NCBI RefSeq assembly: GCF_004917065.1
Contig: NZ_SSYA01000003.1
Location: forward strand, 332,318-396,317
Length of the DNA stretch: 64,000 bases
Source: Geomonas ferrireducens
Lineage (GTDB): Bacteria > Desulfobacterota > Desulfuromonadia > Geobacterales > Geobacteraceae
Reading direction: 5' to 3'
Under the pieces are notes generated by a model that saw nothing but the letters and a program-made list of their open reading frames with translations, was not told where the DNA came from and did not search any database. The position numbers were made by a program, and so were the translations under genes. This document shows positions 8,712-18,617 of this stretch, in pieces (position 1 is the first letter of the stretch; each line of letters begins with the position of its first letter).

Positions 8712-10898
8712 ATGGCAAAAAAGGCTTCCGCAGCAGCAAAGACCCCTGCAGCCCCCTCCACACCGAACGCTTCAAACGCTCCCAGCCCGGGACAGTGGCT
8801 GAACAAGGCCCCGGTGCACATCATCCTCATTCTCCTGGTCGCGCTGGCGGGTTACGCGAACACCTTCGGGGTTCCCTTCGTCTTCGACGACCAGACTTCC
8901 ATCATCGACAACCAGGCGATCAGGGACGTCGGGAGGTTTCTCTCCGGAGACGGGTTCGCCTACAACCCGCGGCGCTTTTTGGGGTACCTGACCCTCGCTC
9001 TCAACTACCATTTCTCGGCGCTCGAGCCGGCCGGCTATCACGCGGTCAACCTTGCCATCCACGTCGCCTGCGGCTGGGTCGTGTACGCTCTTTGCCGGGT
9101 CACGCTCGCGACCCCTTTCTTCCGCGCCAAGTCGCTGCCGCGTTCGGCCACCGCGACGATTCCGCTTTTGGCCGCGCTGCTCTTTGTGGCGCACCCGGTC
9201 CAGACCCAGGCGGTGACCTACGTGGTGCAGCGCCTGGCATCGCTTGCCACCCTTTTCTACCTTGCCGCTCTTCTTTGTTACGCGAAGGGGAGGGTGCTGC
9301 AGGAGGAAAGCGGCAACACCTTCCCGGCACGCGGCGTGGTTTTCTTTCTGCTCGCCCTGATTGCCGCACTCGCCGCATTCGCCACCAAGGAGATCGCCGC
9401 GACGCTTCCCCTGGCGCTTTTGCTCTACGATTTCTCCTTCTTCGGCAAGGGAATGAAAAAACGCTACCTGCTTGTCGCCGCGTCCGCCCTCTGCATCGCG
9501 GCAATTGCTGTGGCCGTTGCCACCGCGGAGCGCCCTATCGGGGAGCTCATCTCTGACATCTCCCGCGCCACCAGGGAGACCCAGCAAGTGTCCCGCCTGG
9601 ACTACCTGCTGACCCAGTTCAGCGTGATCGTCACCTATCTGAGGCTCCTGATCCTGCCGGTCGCCCAGAACGTGGACTACGATTTCCCGATCTACAGCAC
9701 CTTCCTCACTCCGCCGGTATTCCTCTCCTTTCTCGTGCTGGCGCTTCTCTTCGCCCTGGCGCTGTACCTGTACCGTTTTTCCGCGCCCGCCTGCGACGCG
9801 GCCGAAGAGAAGGGGAGGGGAGGGTACTTAAGGCTCATCGGTTTCGGCATCCTCTGGTTCTTCCTGACCCTCAGCGTGGAGTCGAGTTTCATCCCGATTT
9901 CCGACGTCATCTTCGAGCATCGGCTCTACCTTCCCTGTTTCGGTGCCTTCCTGGCCTTCGCCTCCGTTTTCGCCATGGTCTTCGAGAAAACCGCTTCCTC
10001 GACGCGCGTTGCCGTCGCCGCTTTCGTGGTGCTGGCGCTCACTGTCACGACCTGGCAGCGAAACAGCGTATGGGGGGACAGCGTCACCCTTTGGAGCGAC
10101 AATGCGGCAAAATCCCCGAATAAGTGGCGCCCGCAAAACAACCTCGCTCGTGCGCTTCTCAAGGAAAACAGGGTGAACGAGGCCTTCGCCGCCGGTTCCA
10201 GCGCGGTCAGGCTCGCTCCGGAGAGTTACGAGGCGCACAACGTCCTCGCGACGGTGTACGAGAAGATGGGGGCGCTGGATGCCGCGATCGAGCAGTATCG
10301 CCTTTCCGTCGCTGCCAACCCGAACTACGTCATCGCCCTCAGCAACTTGGGCGCTGCCCTGCAGAAAAAGGGGGCGCTGGCGGAGGCGACCGCCTGTTTC
10401 AAAAAGGCCGTCGAGCTTGACGGTGCCAACATGGTCGCTCACAACAACCTGGCGGGCGCGCTCTTGCAGCAGGGGAATCTCGAGGAGGCGAGGCAGCACG
10501 TACTGGAGGCAGGACGTCTTGATCCTGCCGCCCTGGAGCCGCGCGTGAACCTCGCCGCCATCACGGAGGCGGCCGGCGACTTCGACGGGGCGATAAGGAT
10601 GTACCAGGAGATCGCCGGTCAAAACCCAGGGTATGCTTTTGCACGGTACCGGCTGGCGGGCGCTTACTACCGCAAGAAGGAGATGGAAAAGGCGATCGGC
10701 TGCTATCAGGAGGTGGTGCGCCTGGACCCGGCTTACGTCCCGGCTTACCTCGATATGGGGCGCGCCTATGCGGCGCTCAGGCAGATCGACAAGGCGCTGG
10801 AGCAGTTCCAGCAGGCGCGCCGGGTCGCTCCCCAGAATCAGGAAGCGGCGCAGCTGGAAGCGAAGACCCTTCAGTTCCTGCAGGCGGTACGGCGCTAG
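8712..10898 (+). CDS. Polytopic membrane protein with C-terminal TPRs (GT-C/TMTC-like)
   Basis: A 728-residue protein. The N-terminal ~430 residues hold about ten hydrophobic helices. The first periplasmic loop carries VFDDQTSIIDN, then RRFLGYLTLALNYHFSALEPAGYHAVNLAIH. An acidic pair in loop 1 followed by this pattern is typical of GT-C glycosyltransferases and of the TMTC family of O-mannosyltransferases. The C-terminal ~290 residues are tandem tetratricopeptide repeats (about eight), for example YEAHNVLATVYEKMGALDAAIEQY and FARYRLAGAYYRKKEMEKAIGCY. TMTC proteins have the same membrane-then-TPR order. The ATG at 8712 is chosen because the upstream extension is low-complexity Arg/Pro. Glycosyl transfer is inference from layout; annotation as a plain TPR protein would be the cautious choice. 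The stop codon shares a CTAG palindrome with the convergent gene. Confidence 0.8.
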   Translation: MAKKASAAAKTPAAPSTPNASNAPSPGQWLNKAPVHIILILLVALAGYANTFGVPFVFDDQTSIIDNQAIRDVGRFLSGDGFAYNPRRFLGYLTLALNYHFSALEPAGYHAVNLAIHVACGWVVYALCRVTLATPFFRAKSLPRSATATIPLLAALLFVAHPVQTQAVTYVVQRLASLATLFYLAALLCYAKGRVLQEESGNTFPARGVVFFLLALIAALAAFATKEIAATLPLALLLYDFSFFGKGMKKRYLLVAASALCIAAIAVAVATAERPIGELISDISRATRETQQVSRLDYLLTQFSVIVTYLRLLILPVAQNVDYDFPIYSTFLTPPVFLSFLVLALLFALALYLYRFSAPACDAAEEKGRGGYLRLIGFGILWFFLTLSVESSFIPISDVIFEHRLYLPCFGAFLAFASVFAMVFEKTASSTRVAVAAFVVLALTVTTWQRNSVWGDSVTLWSDNAAKSPNKWRPQNNLARALLKENRVNEAFAAGSSAVRLAPESYEAHNVLATVYEKMGALDAAIEQYRLSVAANPNYVIALSNLGAALQKKGALAEATACFKKAVELDGANMVAHNNLAGALLQQGNLEEARQHVLEAGRLDPAALEPRVNLAAITEAAGDFDGAIRMYQEIAGQNPGYAFARYRLAGAYYRKKEMEKAIGCYQEVVRLDPAYVPAYLDMGRAYAALRQIDKALEQFQQARRVAPQNQEAAQLEAKTLQFLQAVRR

Positions 10899-12178
10899 TC
10901 GGAGAAGCGGTCGACTTCGACCTCACTTAACAGCCGCTCCAGGTAGCGGCTCTTCAACTGCTCGCTCGCCATGAGCCTTTTAACCGGGGGGAGCCTCAGG
11001 ATGGCGCCCAGGAGCGCCGCCATGGTGCGGTGGCTGAGAAACGCCTGGTTGTCGAAGATGAGGTTTTGCAGTTTGCCACGCTCGATGGCCATGAGGACCA
11101 GCCGGTGCGCGGTGTTGACGGGGGTGAGGATACGTCTTTCCCGCGGCTCCAGCGAGACGGCGCCCGCAGGGCAGCTGCGCACGCATACCCCGCACCCGAG
11201 GCAGAGTTCCTTCGCCCCCCGGGGCGTTCTTTCTGCCTCCCCATCTGCCTCCATGCTGATGACCCCCACCGGACATACCGCCGCGCACCTGCCGCAGCCG
11301 GTGCAGTGCGCCGCGTCGGTGGTCTGCACGAAGTTCGTGCTGTACATGGCGTTGGGGATGGCGAGCCGACGCGTGGCGATCATCGCCTCGCAGCAGCAGG
11401 CGCAGCAGTGGCAGATGAAGTTCACCTGACGCTGCACGTTGTCCGCACACTGCACGAGGTTCAGGTCGCGGGCCTTTTGCAGAAGATCGAGCCCCTCGGC
11501 CCGGTCCACCTCCCGTGCCGCCCCGTGCCTGAGCAGCGATTGGGCCGCGAGGTTCAGCGTCATGCAGATGTCCAGCGGCGCCTGGCAGGCCCGCTCCAAC
11601 TGGAGCATCTTGTGGCGGCAGTAGCAAAGTCCCACCGCGATGTGGCTTGCGCTCTTGATCACCTCGCTTGCCCGTTCGTAATCGAGCACCTGGCACGCCT
11701 TCTCATCGGGGATCGCCTCCTCGTTCACCATCACCCTGCCAAGCGAAGTCTCCCCACCGGCGAAGAGGTCGCGGATGAAGGCGTCCTCGACGTTTATGTA
11801 ATTGAAGAAAAGGCCGGCAAGCCCCTTCTGGTCCAGTTCCGGGCGCACCCGCATCAGCGAAAACTCGAAGAACCCCGCCATCGGAGGAGGGAGGAGGTAG
11901 ACCGTCCTGTCCTCCCGCTCGATGTCCAAAAGCAGCGATCGCGCCGCGAGCCGCTCCAGCTGCGTGCGCGCCGCCTCGGTGGAAAGGCCCAGGATCCGCC
12001 CAGCCTTCGCAGCGGTGAACGGCCGGAGCGGGAGCCGGCTCAGCAAAAGAGCCTCCTCCTCGCTGCACAGGATCGAGAAAATCCTGAGCAGGAGCTCCGA
12101 ATCGGGTGCCCCCTGCGGGAACAGGTTCACCCGCCGCATCAGGCGATGGTAGCCGTCCAGTGTCACGCGCTTGGTCAT
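10895..12178 (-). CDS. Winged-helix iron-sulfur protein with HCCxCCC motif
   Basis: A 427-residue protein. The N-terminal ~90 residues look like a helix-turn-helix (LPLRPFTAAKAGRILGLSTEAARTQLERLAARSLL). The central part has GLCYCRHKM...ACQAPLDICMTL and an unusual cluster FICHCCACCCEAM. The C-terminal part has two classical 4Fe-4S motifs, CTGCGRCAAVCPVG and CLGCGVCVRSCPAG. Proteins of this layout occur in anaerobes and are annotated as 4Fe-4S dicluster proteins. Whether the helix-turn-helix binds DNA is unknown; many such proteins use it for protein contacts. ATG at 12178 follows CCGGAG; the open frame extends about 200 codons upstream but without family-like sequence. It is divergent from the hybrid kinase gene (226-base gap), so a redox-linked role for the pair is possible. 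Confidence 0.8.
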   Translation of the reverse strand: MTKRVTLDGYHRLMRRVNLFPQGAPDSELLLRIFSILCSEEEALLLSRLPLRPFTAAKAGRILGLSTEAARTQLERLAARSLLLDIEREDRTVYLLPPPMAGFFEFSLMRVRPELDQKGLAGLFFNYINVEDAFIRDLFAGGETSLGRVMVNEEAIPDEKACQVLDYERASEVIKSASHIAVGLCYCRHKMLQLERACQAPLDICMTLNLAAQSLLRHGAAREVDRAEGLDLLQKARDLNLVQCADNVQRQVNFICHCCACCCEAMIATRRLAIPNAMYSTNFVQTTDAAHCTGCGRCAAVCPVGVISMEADGEAERTPRGAKELCLGCGVCVRSCPAGAVSLEPRERRILTPVNTAHRLVLMAIERGKLQNLIFDNQAFLSHRTMAALLGAILRLPPVKRLMASEQLKSRYLERLLSEVEVDRFSD

Positions 12179-12404
12179 GGCGCATCTCCGGTATGAAAAG
12201 AGAAAACGCCTCATTTTAACACTCTCAGAAACGTCGGCAACGCGGCCTCGGGACATCCCCCACCACAGTTTCGAAAACCCCCATTTAATTAAAGCTATTC
12301 CCTTGCCGGCCGATGAGTAGCATAAGCGCCTACGTCTGCGCTCCGGCACCGCCAGCCGGGGCGCAGGCCGCCGTGCCGCCGTCACAAGGAGCCCGCCGCC
12401 TGAG

Positions 12405-15400
12405 ATGAAAAAACTGAGCCTCACAAACAAAATAAGCCTGACGGTGTCGCTGCTGGTGGTGCTGGTGCTCTCTATCATGACCCTGTGCGCGTCATGGTTT
12501 CTGCAGAAGCAGTACGAGTCGACCGTTTCTGAGCAGCAGTTTTCCATGGTCTCCTCCATGGCTGAGGAGATCGACGGGAAGATACGCAGCGCCGCCGTAC
12601 AACTCGAGGCACTGACGCGGACGGTTCCGACGCGGCTTTTCCGCGATGCCGCAGCGGCGCAGCGGTTCTTACAGCAGCGTCCCGACACCCTCGCCCTATT
12701 CGACAGCGGTATCTTCCTCTTCGATTCCGGCGGCCGGCTCCTCGCCGTGTCACCGCTGGAGCCCGGTCTCATCGGCAGGGATTACTCCTTCCGTGACTAT
12801 TTCCGCAATGCGGCGCGCACGAAGCGCACCGTCGTCTCCGAGCCGTTCATCTCGACCCAGGCGCACGGGCACCCGACCGTCGCCCTGATCGTTCCGGTGC
12901 TCGACTCCGGCGGCGCCGTCGTCGGGATGCTGGGCGGAGCCGTCGACCTTTACAAGGACAACTTCCTCGGCAAACTCGCGCACGCGCGCGTCGGCAAGAA
13001 CGGCTACTTCTACCTGTTCAACCGCGACCGCTACATCATCGTGCATCCTGACCAGGGGCGGATCTTGAAGCGGGACGTCCAGGTTGGCACCAATCTGCTG
13101 CTGGACCGCGCCATCGCCGGGTTCGAGGGGGCGGCGGAGAACGTCAATTCCCGCGGCCTCGCCTCGGTGAGCTCGTTCAAGCGGCTCAAGAGCACCGGCT
13201 GGATCCTCGGCGCCAACTACCCGCTGGCGGAGGCGTACGCGCCGGCACGAAATGCGAAGTTCCTTCTTTTCCTCGGGCTTGCCAGCGCCGTTGCGGCGAG
13301 CGTCTTTGTCTCACTCATGCTGATGAGGCGACTCACGGCGCCCCTTCTCACCTTCATCCGCCACGTCGAAGGGATAACGGACCAGGAGCGCGACCTGGAG
13401 CCGGTGGCGATCCACACCGGTGACGAGATAGGGAAACTCGCGCACGCCTTCAACCGGATGATCGAGGAACTGCGTCGGCAAAAGGATGCGGCACGTGAGT
13501 TCCAGCTCGCCATCGACCAGGCGCCCGTGACCGTGCTGGTGACCGACCGCGAGGGGATCATCCGTTACGTGAACCCTCACTTCACCAAGGTGACCGGCTA
13601 CCTCGCCTCGGAGGCGCTCGGGCATACCCCCAGGCTGGTCAAATCGGGGTGGCACCCCCGCGACTTCTACGCGCAGATGTGGCAGACCGTACTTTCCGGC
13701 CAGGTCTGGCGCGGGGAGATGCGCAACAAGCGCAAAAACGGCGACCTTTACTGGGAGAGCGCGTCGATCTCTCCGGTGAAGGATGCGTCGGGGGAGATAA
13801 GCAACCTCGTGGCGGTGAAGGAGGACATCACCGAGAGAAAGCGGGCCCAGGAGGCTTTGATCCGCAGCGACGAGCGCATCAGACTGTTGCTGGAGTCGAC
13901 GGCGGAGGCGATCTTCGGCATCGACCTCCTTGGCAACTGCACCTTCGCCAACCGTGCCTGCGCGCGGCTTTTGGGCTACGACAGCGCGGACGAGCTCCTC
14001 GGGAAGAACATGCACCTGCTGATTCACCACAGCTGCCCCGACGGGACGCCCAACCCGGTGCAGCAGTGCCCGGTCTACCAGGTGCTGCGCGGTAACAAAG
14101 GGGTGCATGACGACAAGGAGTACTTCTGGCGTGCCGACGGTACCAGCTTCGCGGTGGAATACTGGTCCTTCCCCCAACTGCAGGACGGAGAGCCGGTGGG
14201 GGGGGTGGTGACCTTCTTCGACATCACCGAGCGGAAACGGGCCGAAGAGGAGTTGCGCCGCGCCACCGAGGCGGCCGAGAGCGCCACCCGGGCCAAGAGC
14301 GAGTTCCTGGCCAACATGAGCCACGAGATCAGGACCCCGATGAACGCCGCCCTCGGGATGCTCTACCTTTTGCAGCAGACCGAGCTCTCCGCGCAGCAGA
14401 AGGAATTCCTGGAAAAGGCGCAGAGCGCCTCTGGGGTGCTCCTCAGGGTGATCGACGACATCCTCGACTTCTCCAAGATCGAGGCCGGCAAGATGGAGCT
14501 TGAGCACATCCCGTTCCGGCTGGAACAGGTGCTGGGCGACCTGGAAAACGTGGCGTCGGCCATCCTGGGTGAAAAGGTGGTCGCCTTCAAGGTCACCGCC
14601 GCCGGCGACATCCCGGAACTGCTGGTCGGGGACCCGATCCGTCTGGGGCAGGTGCTCCTGAACCTCACCGGAAACGCGGTCAAGTTCACCGAAAAGGGGA
14701 GCGTCGAGGTGGAGGCGGCCCTCGTGGCACTGGAGGATGGGGAGGCGACGGTGCGTTTCGCCGTTTCCGATACCGGCATCGGCATGGACGAAAAGCAGCG
14801 CGAGGCGCTCTTTCTCCCGTTCAGCCAGGCGGACAGTTCCACCACGCGCAGGTACGGCGGCACCGGGCTCGGCCTCGCCATCTGCCGGGAACTGGTGCAG
14901 CTCATGGGCGGCCGGATGTGGGTCGACAGCGAGCCGGGGCGCGGCAGTACCTTCAGCTTCGTCGCCCGCTTCGGCCTTAAGGACGCGGGACAGGACCCGG
15001 TACCGCAGCCGCCCCATGCGGCCGACGGAGAGACGCGGGACCTTTCCGGGGTGCGGGTCTTGCTGGTGGAGGACAACAAGATCAACCAGGAGGTGGCGCG
15101 GCTCATCCTCGAGCGGGGCGGCGTGCAGGTCGAGGTGGCGGCTAACGGGGCCGAGGCGCTTGCCATGGTTCATGCCGCCGGTGCCTCGTACCACGCCGTC
15201 CTCATGGACGTGCACATGCCGGTCATGGATGGGCTCGAGGCCGCCCGGCGCATGAGGCTTGACCCGGCGCTCGCCACACTCCCGATCATCGCCATGACGG
15301 CGGGTGCGCTGCCGAGGGAGCGCCAGCTCTGCCGCGACGCCGGGATGAACGACCAGGTCGACAAGCCGATCAACATTCCGGCCTTTTTCGCCACCCTGTG

Positions 15401-16076
15401 GCGCTGGGTGGGGGCGGAGCCGCGCGTCATAGAGACGGCGGCTGCGACGCCGGATTTACTAGAGGAGGACGACATCCCCGAGCAGATGCCCGGGCTGGAA
15501 CTGAAGCGGGCCATGGAGCGCATCGGGGACGGTCGGCTTTTGAAAAAGCTGCTGGTGAGTTTCCGCAAGGAGAACGCGGCGATGGTCGATGAGATCGGGG
15601 CGGCGGCCTCGGTCGCGGATCTGAAGCTCGCCCGGCGCCTCATACACACCGTGAAAGGAACCGCGGGGAACCTGGGCGCCACCAGGCTCGGGAGTGCCGC
15701 TGCCTCCCTCGAGATTGCGCTGCGCGGCGAAGACGCTTCGCTTGTGCACCAGACCCTGGAGAGCTTTGCGGAAAAGCTCACCGAGGTGCTCGATTCCATC
15801 CGGCAGCTTGAAGAGCAGTGGGGCATTCACGGAGCGGAAAGACGTAACGTGAAGATCGCCTGTGACGACCTGGAACAGGTGGCGGCGCTCTCCCGGACCC
15901 TGGACCGCCTGCTGCAGAGTCAGAACATGAGCGCGCTCGCGGTTTGGGAGGAGATGCGCCCGCTTCTTTCCGGGGAGCTTGCGCAACGGCTGGACCAAAC
16001 GCTGCAGATGCTCGATTTCGGGGACGCAGGCGCGGTCCTGAGGGAAATTATGGAAGAGCTGGAGATCACGCTATGA
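12405..16076 (+). CDS. Hybrid sensor histidine kinase (Cache-HAMP-PAS-PAS-HK-REC-Hpt)
   Basis: A 1223-residue membrane kinase. Helix 1 is at about residues 10-32, an extracytoplasmic dCache sensor at about 35-280, helix 2 at about 284-308, then HAMP. Two PAS domains follow, each ending in a PAC segment ([12 protein letters not shown] and [12 protein letters not shown]). The HisKA box is [10 protein letters not shown] with phospho-acceptor His 640, followed by HATPase_c (N box [11 protein letters not shown] boxes DTGIGM and GGTGLGLAI). A receiver domain follows with Asp 935 in [11 protein letters not shown], and an Hpt domain with His 1081 in [11 protein letters not shown]. It can therefore run an internal four-step relay. 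The Cache domain suggests an extracellular small-molecule ligand. Its stop overlaps the start of a REC-GGDEF gene, its likely output. Confidence 0.93.
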   Translation: MKKLSLTNKISLTVSLLVVLVLSIMTLCASWFLQKQYESTVSEQQFSMVSSMAEEIDGKIRSAAVQLEALTRTVPTRLFRDAAAAQRFLQQRPDTLALFDSGIFLFDSGGRLLAVSPLEPGLIGRDYSFRDYFRNAARTKRTVVSEPFISTQAHGHPTVALIVPVLDSGGAVVGMLGGAVDLYKDNFLGKLAHARVGKNGYFYLFNRDRYIIVHPDQGRILKRDVQVGTNLLLDRAIAGFEGAAENVNSRGLASVSSFKRLKSTGWILGANYPLAEAYAPARNAKFLLFLGLASAVAASVFVSLMLMRRLTAPLLTFIRHVEGITDQERDLEPVAIHTGDEIGKLAHAFNRMIEELRRQKDAAREFQLAIDQAPVTVLVTDREGIIRYVNPHFTKVTGYLASEALGHTPRLVKSGWHPRDFYAQMWQTVLSGQVWRGEMRNKRKNGDLYWESASISPVKDASGEISNLVAVKEDITERKRAQEALIRSDERIRLLLESTAEAIFGIDLLGNCTFANRACARLLGYDSADELLGKNMHLLIHHSCPDGTPNPVQQCPVYQVLRGNKGVHDDKEYFWRADGTSFAVEYWSFPQLQDGEPVGGVVTFFDITERKRAEEELRRATEAAESATRAKSEFLANMSHEIRTPMNAALGMLYLLQQTELSAQQKEFLEKAQSASGVLLRVIDDILDFSKIEAGKMELEHIPFRLEQVLGDLENVASAILGEKVVAFKVTAAGDIPELLVGDPIRLGQVLLNLTGNAVKFTEKGSVEVEAALVALEDGEATVRFAVSDTGIGMDEKQREALFLPFSQADSSTTRRYGGTGLGLAICRELVQLMGGRMWVDSEPGRGSTFSFVARFGLKDAGQDPVPQPPHAADGETRDLSGVRVLLVEDNKINQEVARLILERGGVQVEVAANGAEALAMVHAAGASYHAVLMDVHMPVMDGLEAARRMRLDPALATLPIIAMTAGALPRERQLCRDAGMNDQVDKPINIPAFFATLWRWVGAEPRVIETAAATPDLLEEDDIPEQMPGLELKRAMERIGDGRLLKKLLVSFRKENAAMVDEIGAAASVADLKLARRLIHTVKGTAGNLGATRLGSAAASLEIALRGEDASLVHQTLESFAEKLTEVLDSIRQLEEQWGIHGAERRNVKIACDDLEQVAALSRTLDRLLQSQNMSALAVWEEMRPLLSGELAQRLDQTLQMLDFGDAGAVLREIMEELEITL

Positions 16077-17044
16077 ACCTTAGAAGTCAGATGAAGAGGC
16101 ACAAGATCCTGATCGTGGACGACACCGCCGCGAATATCGAGATCCTGTACAAGATCCTCAAGGAAAACTACGACATCCTCTTCGCCAAAAGCGGGGCGGA
16201 CGGCATCCGGATGGTGCAGGAACAGCATCCCGACCTGGTCCTTTTGGACATCATGATGCCGGACATGGACGGCTACGAGGTCTGCTCGCTGTTGAAGCAG
16301 GACCGGGCGACGGCCCGGATCCCGGTGGTGTTCGTTACGGCGATGGGGAACGACGAGGACGAGGCGCGCGGGCTGGAACTTGGCGCCATCGATTACCTTA
16401 CCAAGCCGATCCGCCCGCACATCGTCCTGGCCCGGGTGCGCAACCACCTGGAGCTGAAGCACAGGGGCGATCTTCTGGAACGGCTCACCCGCGAGCTCGA
16501 GGAGAAGAACCGGACCCTGGACGTCCTCGCGCGCAAGGACGGGCTCACCGGCGTCTCCAACCGGCGCAATTTCGACGAGGTGCTGAATTCCGAGGTGCAG
16601 CGCGCCATGCGCAACAGCCGCAACCTCTCCCTCATCCTGTGCGACATCGACCACTTCAAGAGGTTCAACGACCTCTACGGTCACATGGCGGGGGACAAGT
16701 GTCTGCAGCTCATGGGGGAACTTCTGCGGGATACCTTCAAGAGGGCGGGGGAGGTTGTGGCGCGCTACGGCGGCGAGGAATTCGCCGTCATCCTGCCGGA
16801 CACGAGCGCCGAACTTGCCGGGCACATGGCGGAGCGGCTGAGGCTCGCGCTTTTATCGCAGGCGCTGCCGCACGGTCATTCCGAGCACCACGTGGTGACG
16901 CTCAGTGCCGGGGTGGCGGGGACGCTCGTCGAGCGGGCGAATACCCTGGAGTGGTTCCTGGGACGCGCCGACCAGGCGCTGTACCGCTCCAAAGCCGAGG
17001 GGCGCAACCGCGTCACCGTCGCGGCGGCCGAAGCGGACGCGTAG
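16073..17044 (+). CDS. Response regulator diguanylate cyclase (REC-GGDEF)
   Basis: A 323-residue cytoplasmic protein. The N-terminal receiver domain has the acidic pocket (ILIVDDTA), phospho-acceptor Asp 59 in [13 protein letters not shown], and a conserved Lys in TKPI. The C-terminal GGDEF domain carries the active signature GGEEF at 233-237 after a conserved [16 protein letters not shown]. It should make cyclic di-GMP when phosphorylated. The product-inhibition site RxxD expected upstream of GGEEF reads RAGE, so feedback inhibition may be weak. ATG at 16073 overlaps the stop of the hybrid kinase (ATGA), which indicates translational coupling and makes that kinase its probable phosphodonor. 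Confidence 0.92.
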   Translation: MNLRSQMKRHKILIVDDTAANIEILYKILKENYDILFAKSGADGIRMVQEQHPDLVLLDIMMPDMDGYEVCSLLKQDRATARIPVVFVTAMGNDEDEARGLELGAIDYLTKPIRPHIVLARVRNHLELKHRGDLLERLTRELEEKNRTLDVLARKDGLTGVSNRRNFDEVLNSEVQRAMRNSRNLSLILCDIDHFKRFNDLYGHMAGDKCLQLMGELLRDTFKRAGEVVARYGGEEFAVILPDTSAELAGHMAERLRLALLSQALPHGHSEHHVVTLSAGVAGTLVERANTLEWFLGRADQALYRSKAEGRNRVTVAAAEADA

Positions 17045-17055
17045 ATGCGGCGTTC

Positions 17056-17637
17056 TCAGTAGTCCACCCCGGGCTGCGGTTCGATCTCCTTGCGGTAGGC
17101 GTGCTTCACCTCTACCACCTCGCTCACCGTGTCCGCCAGCTCGACCAGCAATGGGTGGGCGTCGCGGCCGGTCAGCACGAGGTGCATGAGGGGCGGCTTC
17201 GCCTCGAGGATCTCCAGCACCTGCTCGAGATCGATGAGCTTCAGTTGCAGGGCGTTGTTGATCTCATCGAGGATGACCATGTCGAAAAGGCCCGACGCCA
17301 TCTTCTCCAGGGCGAGCTGGATCGCGTCCTGGGCGTTGGCGCGGTGCTCGCTCTTAGGGTACGGGTTCCCCTGGATGCCGCAGAACCCCTTGCCGGTCGC
17401 ATGCAGTTCCACCCGCTCTCCCAGAAGTTTCACCCCGTCCCACTCCCCCGCGTAAAGATCCCCTTTCATGAACTGGATGATGCAGACCCTCATCCCGTGC
17501 CCGAGCGCCCGCAGCGCCATGCCGAGCGCAGCCGTGGTTTTCCCCTTGCCGTGGCCGGTGATCACCACGATCAAACCCTTCCTCTCCTTCGGTTCCAGCC
17601 GGTCTATCTTCAGCGGCGGGCTTCCCTGTTTCTTCAT
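17056..17637 (-). CDS. cobO: Cob(I)yrinic acid a,c-diamide adenosyltransferase
   Basis: A 193-residue protein of the CobA/CobO/BtuR family. The P-loop is GHGKGKTTAALGMALRALGHG, and VCIIQFMKGDLYAGEW, VILDEINNAL and LTGRDAHPLLVELAD follow in the expected order. It transfers adenosyl from ATP to the cobalt of corrinoids, either in cobalamin synthesis or salvage. ATG at 17637 follows TTGGAGG. It is the last gene of the cco operon, 27 bases after safE, where no corrinoid function is expected. It is convergent with the diguanylate cyclase gene. No cobalamin riboswitch was seen near it, consistent with transcription from the cco promoter. Confidence 0.92.
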   Translation of the reverse strand: MKKQGSPPLKIDRLEPKERKGLIVVITGHGKGKTTAALGMALRALGHGMRVCIIQFMKGDLYAGEWDGVKLLGERVELHATGKGFCGIQGNPYPKSEHRANAQDAIQLALEKMASGLFDMVILDEINNALQLKLIDLEQVLEILEAKPPLMHLVLTGRDAHPLLVELADTVSEVVEVKHAYRKEIEPQPGVDY

Positions 17638-17664
17638 GACGTCGCCTCCAAACTCTTACATGAA

Positions 17665-18339
17665 TCAATGATGTGCGGCCATCTTGCCGAGGACGCGCCA
17701 AAGCCCCGCAACACCCATGAGGGCGATGGCGAGACCGGCGGCACGGAGCATGGCGTTTTTGAGCGCTCCCGAGACGGCGCTCGAGGCGGTGCCGAAGGCA
17801 AGGAGCACGGGAACGGTACCAAGCCCCATGGCGGCCATGGTGGCGGCTCCGATCACCGGGCTGCCGGTGCCCGCCGCGGCCAGAAGCGGCGCGTAGACGA
17901 GGCCGCAGGGAAGAAAGCCGAGCACGAGGCCAAGCGGCAGCGACGCGAGTGGGGAGTTGGCGGCGAGGAGGCGCTTCAATGGTGCGGTCAGGAAACGGGC
18001 GCCGGTCCCCTCCAGGGTGGAGAGGTTGAGGACGTTCAGCCCAAGCGCCGAGGAGAGCCCCACCATGATCACCATGAGGTTCGCCCCGACCATGAACCAA
18101 CGGAAGACCACTTTCATGGACATGAGGTCGAGGGATGAGCCGATCAGGCCGGCGACGGCGCCCAGGGCGGTGTAGGTGGCGATGCGCCCCGTGTTGTAGA
18201 AGAGCTGCGACCTAAGGCGCGCCGCGAAGGCGTTACTGCTGTCTTTCAGGGAGATGGCGGCGACGATGCCGCCGCACATCCCGATGCAGTGGAAGCTCCC
18301 GGCGAGTCCTGCGAGGAAGGCCAACCAGATCTGTAGCAT
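17665..18339 (-). CDS. Sulfite exporter TauE/SafE-type (UreH_2) membrane protein
   Basis: A 224-residue protein with about six membrane helices. It opens with MLQIWLAFLAGLAGSFHCIGMCGGIVAAIS; the HCxGMCGG motif is the signature of the UreH_2 group found in cbb3 oxidase clusters. A second conserved segment is GFLPCGLVYAPLLAAAGTG. Proteins of this group are thought to move copper or nickel or related ligands for metalloenzyme maturation. Its place directly after ccoS supports a role in copper supply to the cbb3 oxidase. Start ATG 18339 is preceded by GGAG. Confidence 0.85.
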   Translation of the reverse strand: MLQIWLAFLAGLAGSFHCIGMCGGIVAAISLKDSSNAFAARLRSQLFYNTGRIATYTALGAVAGLIGSSLDLMSMKVVFRWFMVGANLMVIMVGLSSALGLNVLNLSTLEGTGARFLTAPLKRLLAANSPLASLPLGLVLGFLPCGLVYAPLLAAAGTGSPVIGAATMAAMGLGTVPVLLAFGTASSAVSGALKNAMLRAAGLAIALMGVAGLWRVLGKMAAHH

Positions 18340-18377
18340 TTCGGTCTCCTGTGCGCTGTGTCAATGGGATGGTGGGG

Positions 18378-18617
18378 CTACTGCCGGCTTTGCGGGTCAT
18401 GCGCTGAGACGTCGTCGTGATTGCCTGCGGAAGGGGGAGGCTCCTTCGAGCCGGTCCTTTCTCGATCCGGCAGAGGCGTCTCGTCGTCGAGCATCCTGTG
18501 TTTCGGGCGCTCCATGTCGTTGAACTCCCCCCGGTGCACCCCCCAGAGAAAGAAGAGCCAGCAGCCGCAACCAAGGCAGAAGGATAGCAGGATGAGCGCG
18601 ATAAGCGAGCTAGTCAT
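18378..18617 (-). CDS. ccoS: cbb3 oxidase maturation protein CcoS
   Basis: A 79-residue protein with one N-terminal membrane helix (ALILLSFCLGCGCWLFFLW) followed by WGVHRGEFNDMERPKHRMLDDE, the CcoS signature. In Rhodobacter capsulatus, CcoS is needed for insertion of haems b and copper into CcoN. The C-terminal 30 residues are polar and variable. Its start overlaps the end of ccoI by eight bases, so translation is coupled. Confidence 0.93.
   Translation of the reverse strand: MTSSLIALILLSFCLGCGCWLFFLWGVHRGEFNDMERPKHRMLDDETPLPDRERTGSKEPPPSAGNHDDVSAHDPQSRQ

Noticed and set aside
13311-15215. 634-codon minus-strand frame opposite the hybrid kinase
   Set aside because: Shadow of the kinase reading frame.
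17638-17664. Cobalamin riboswitch before cobO
   Set aside because: Only 27 bases separate cobO from safE and there is no B12-box-like sequence.
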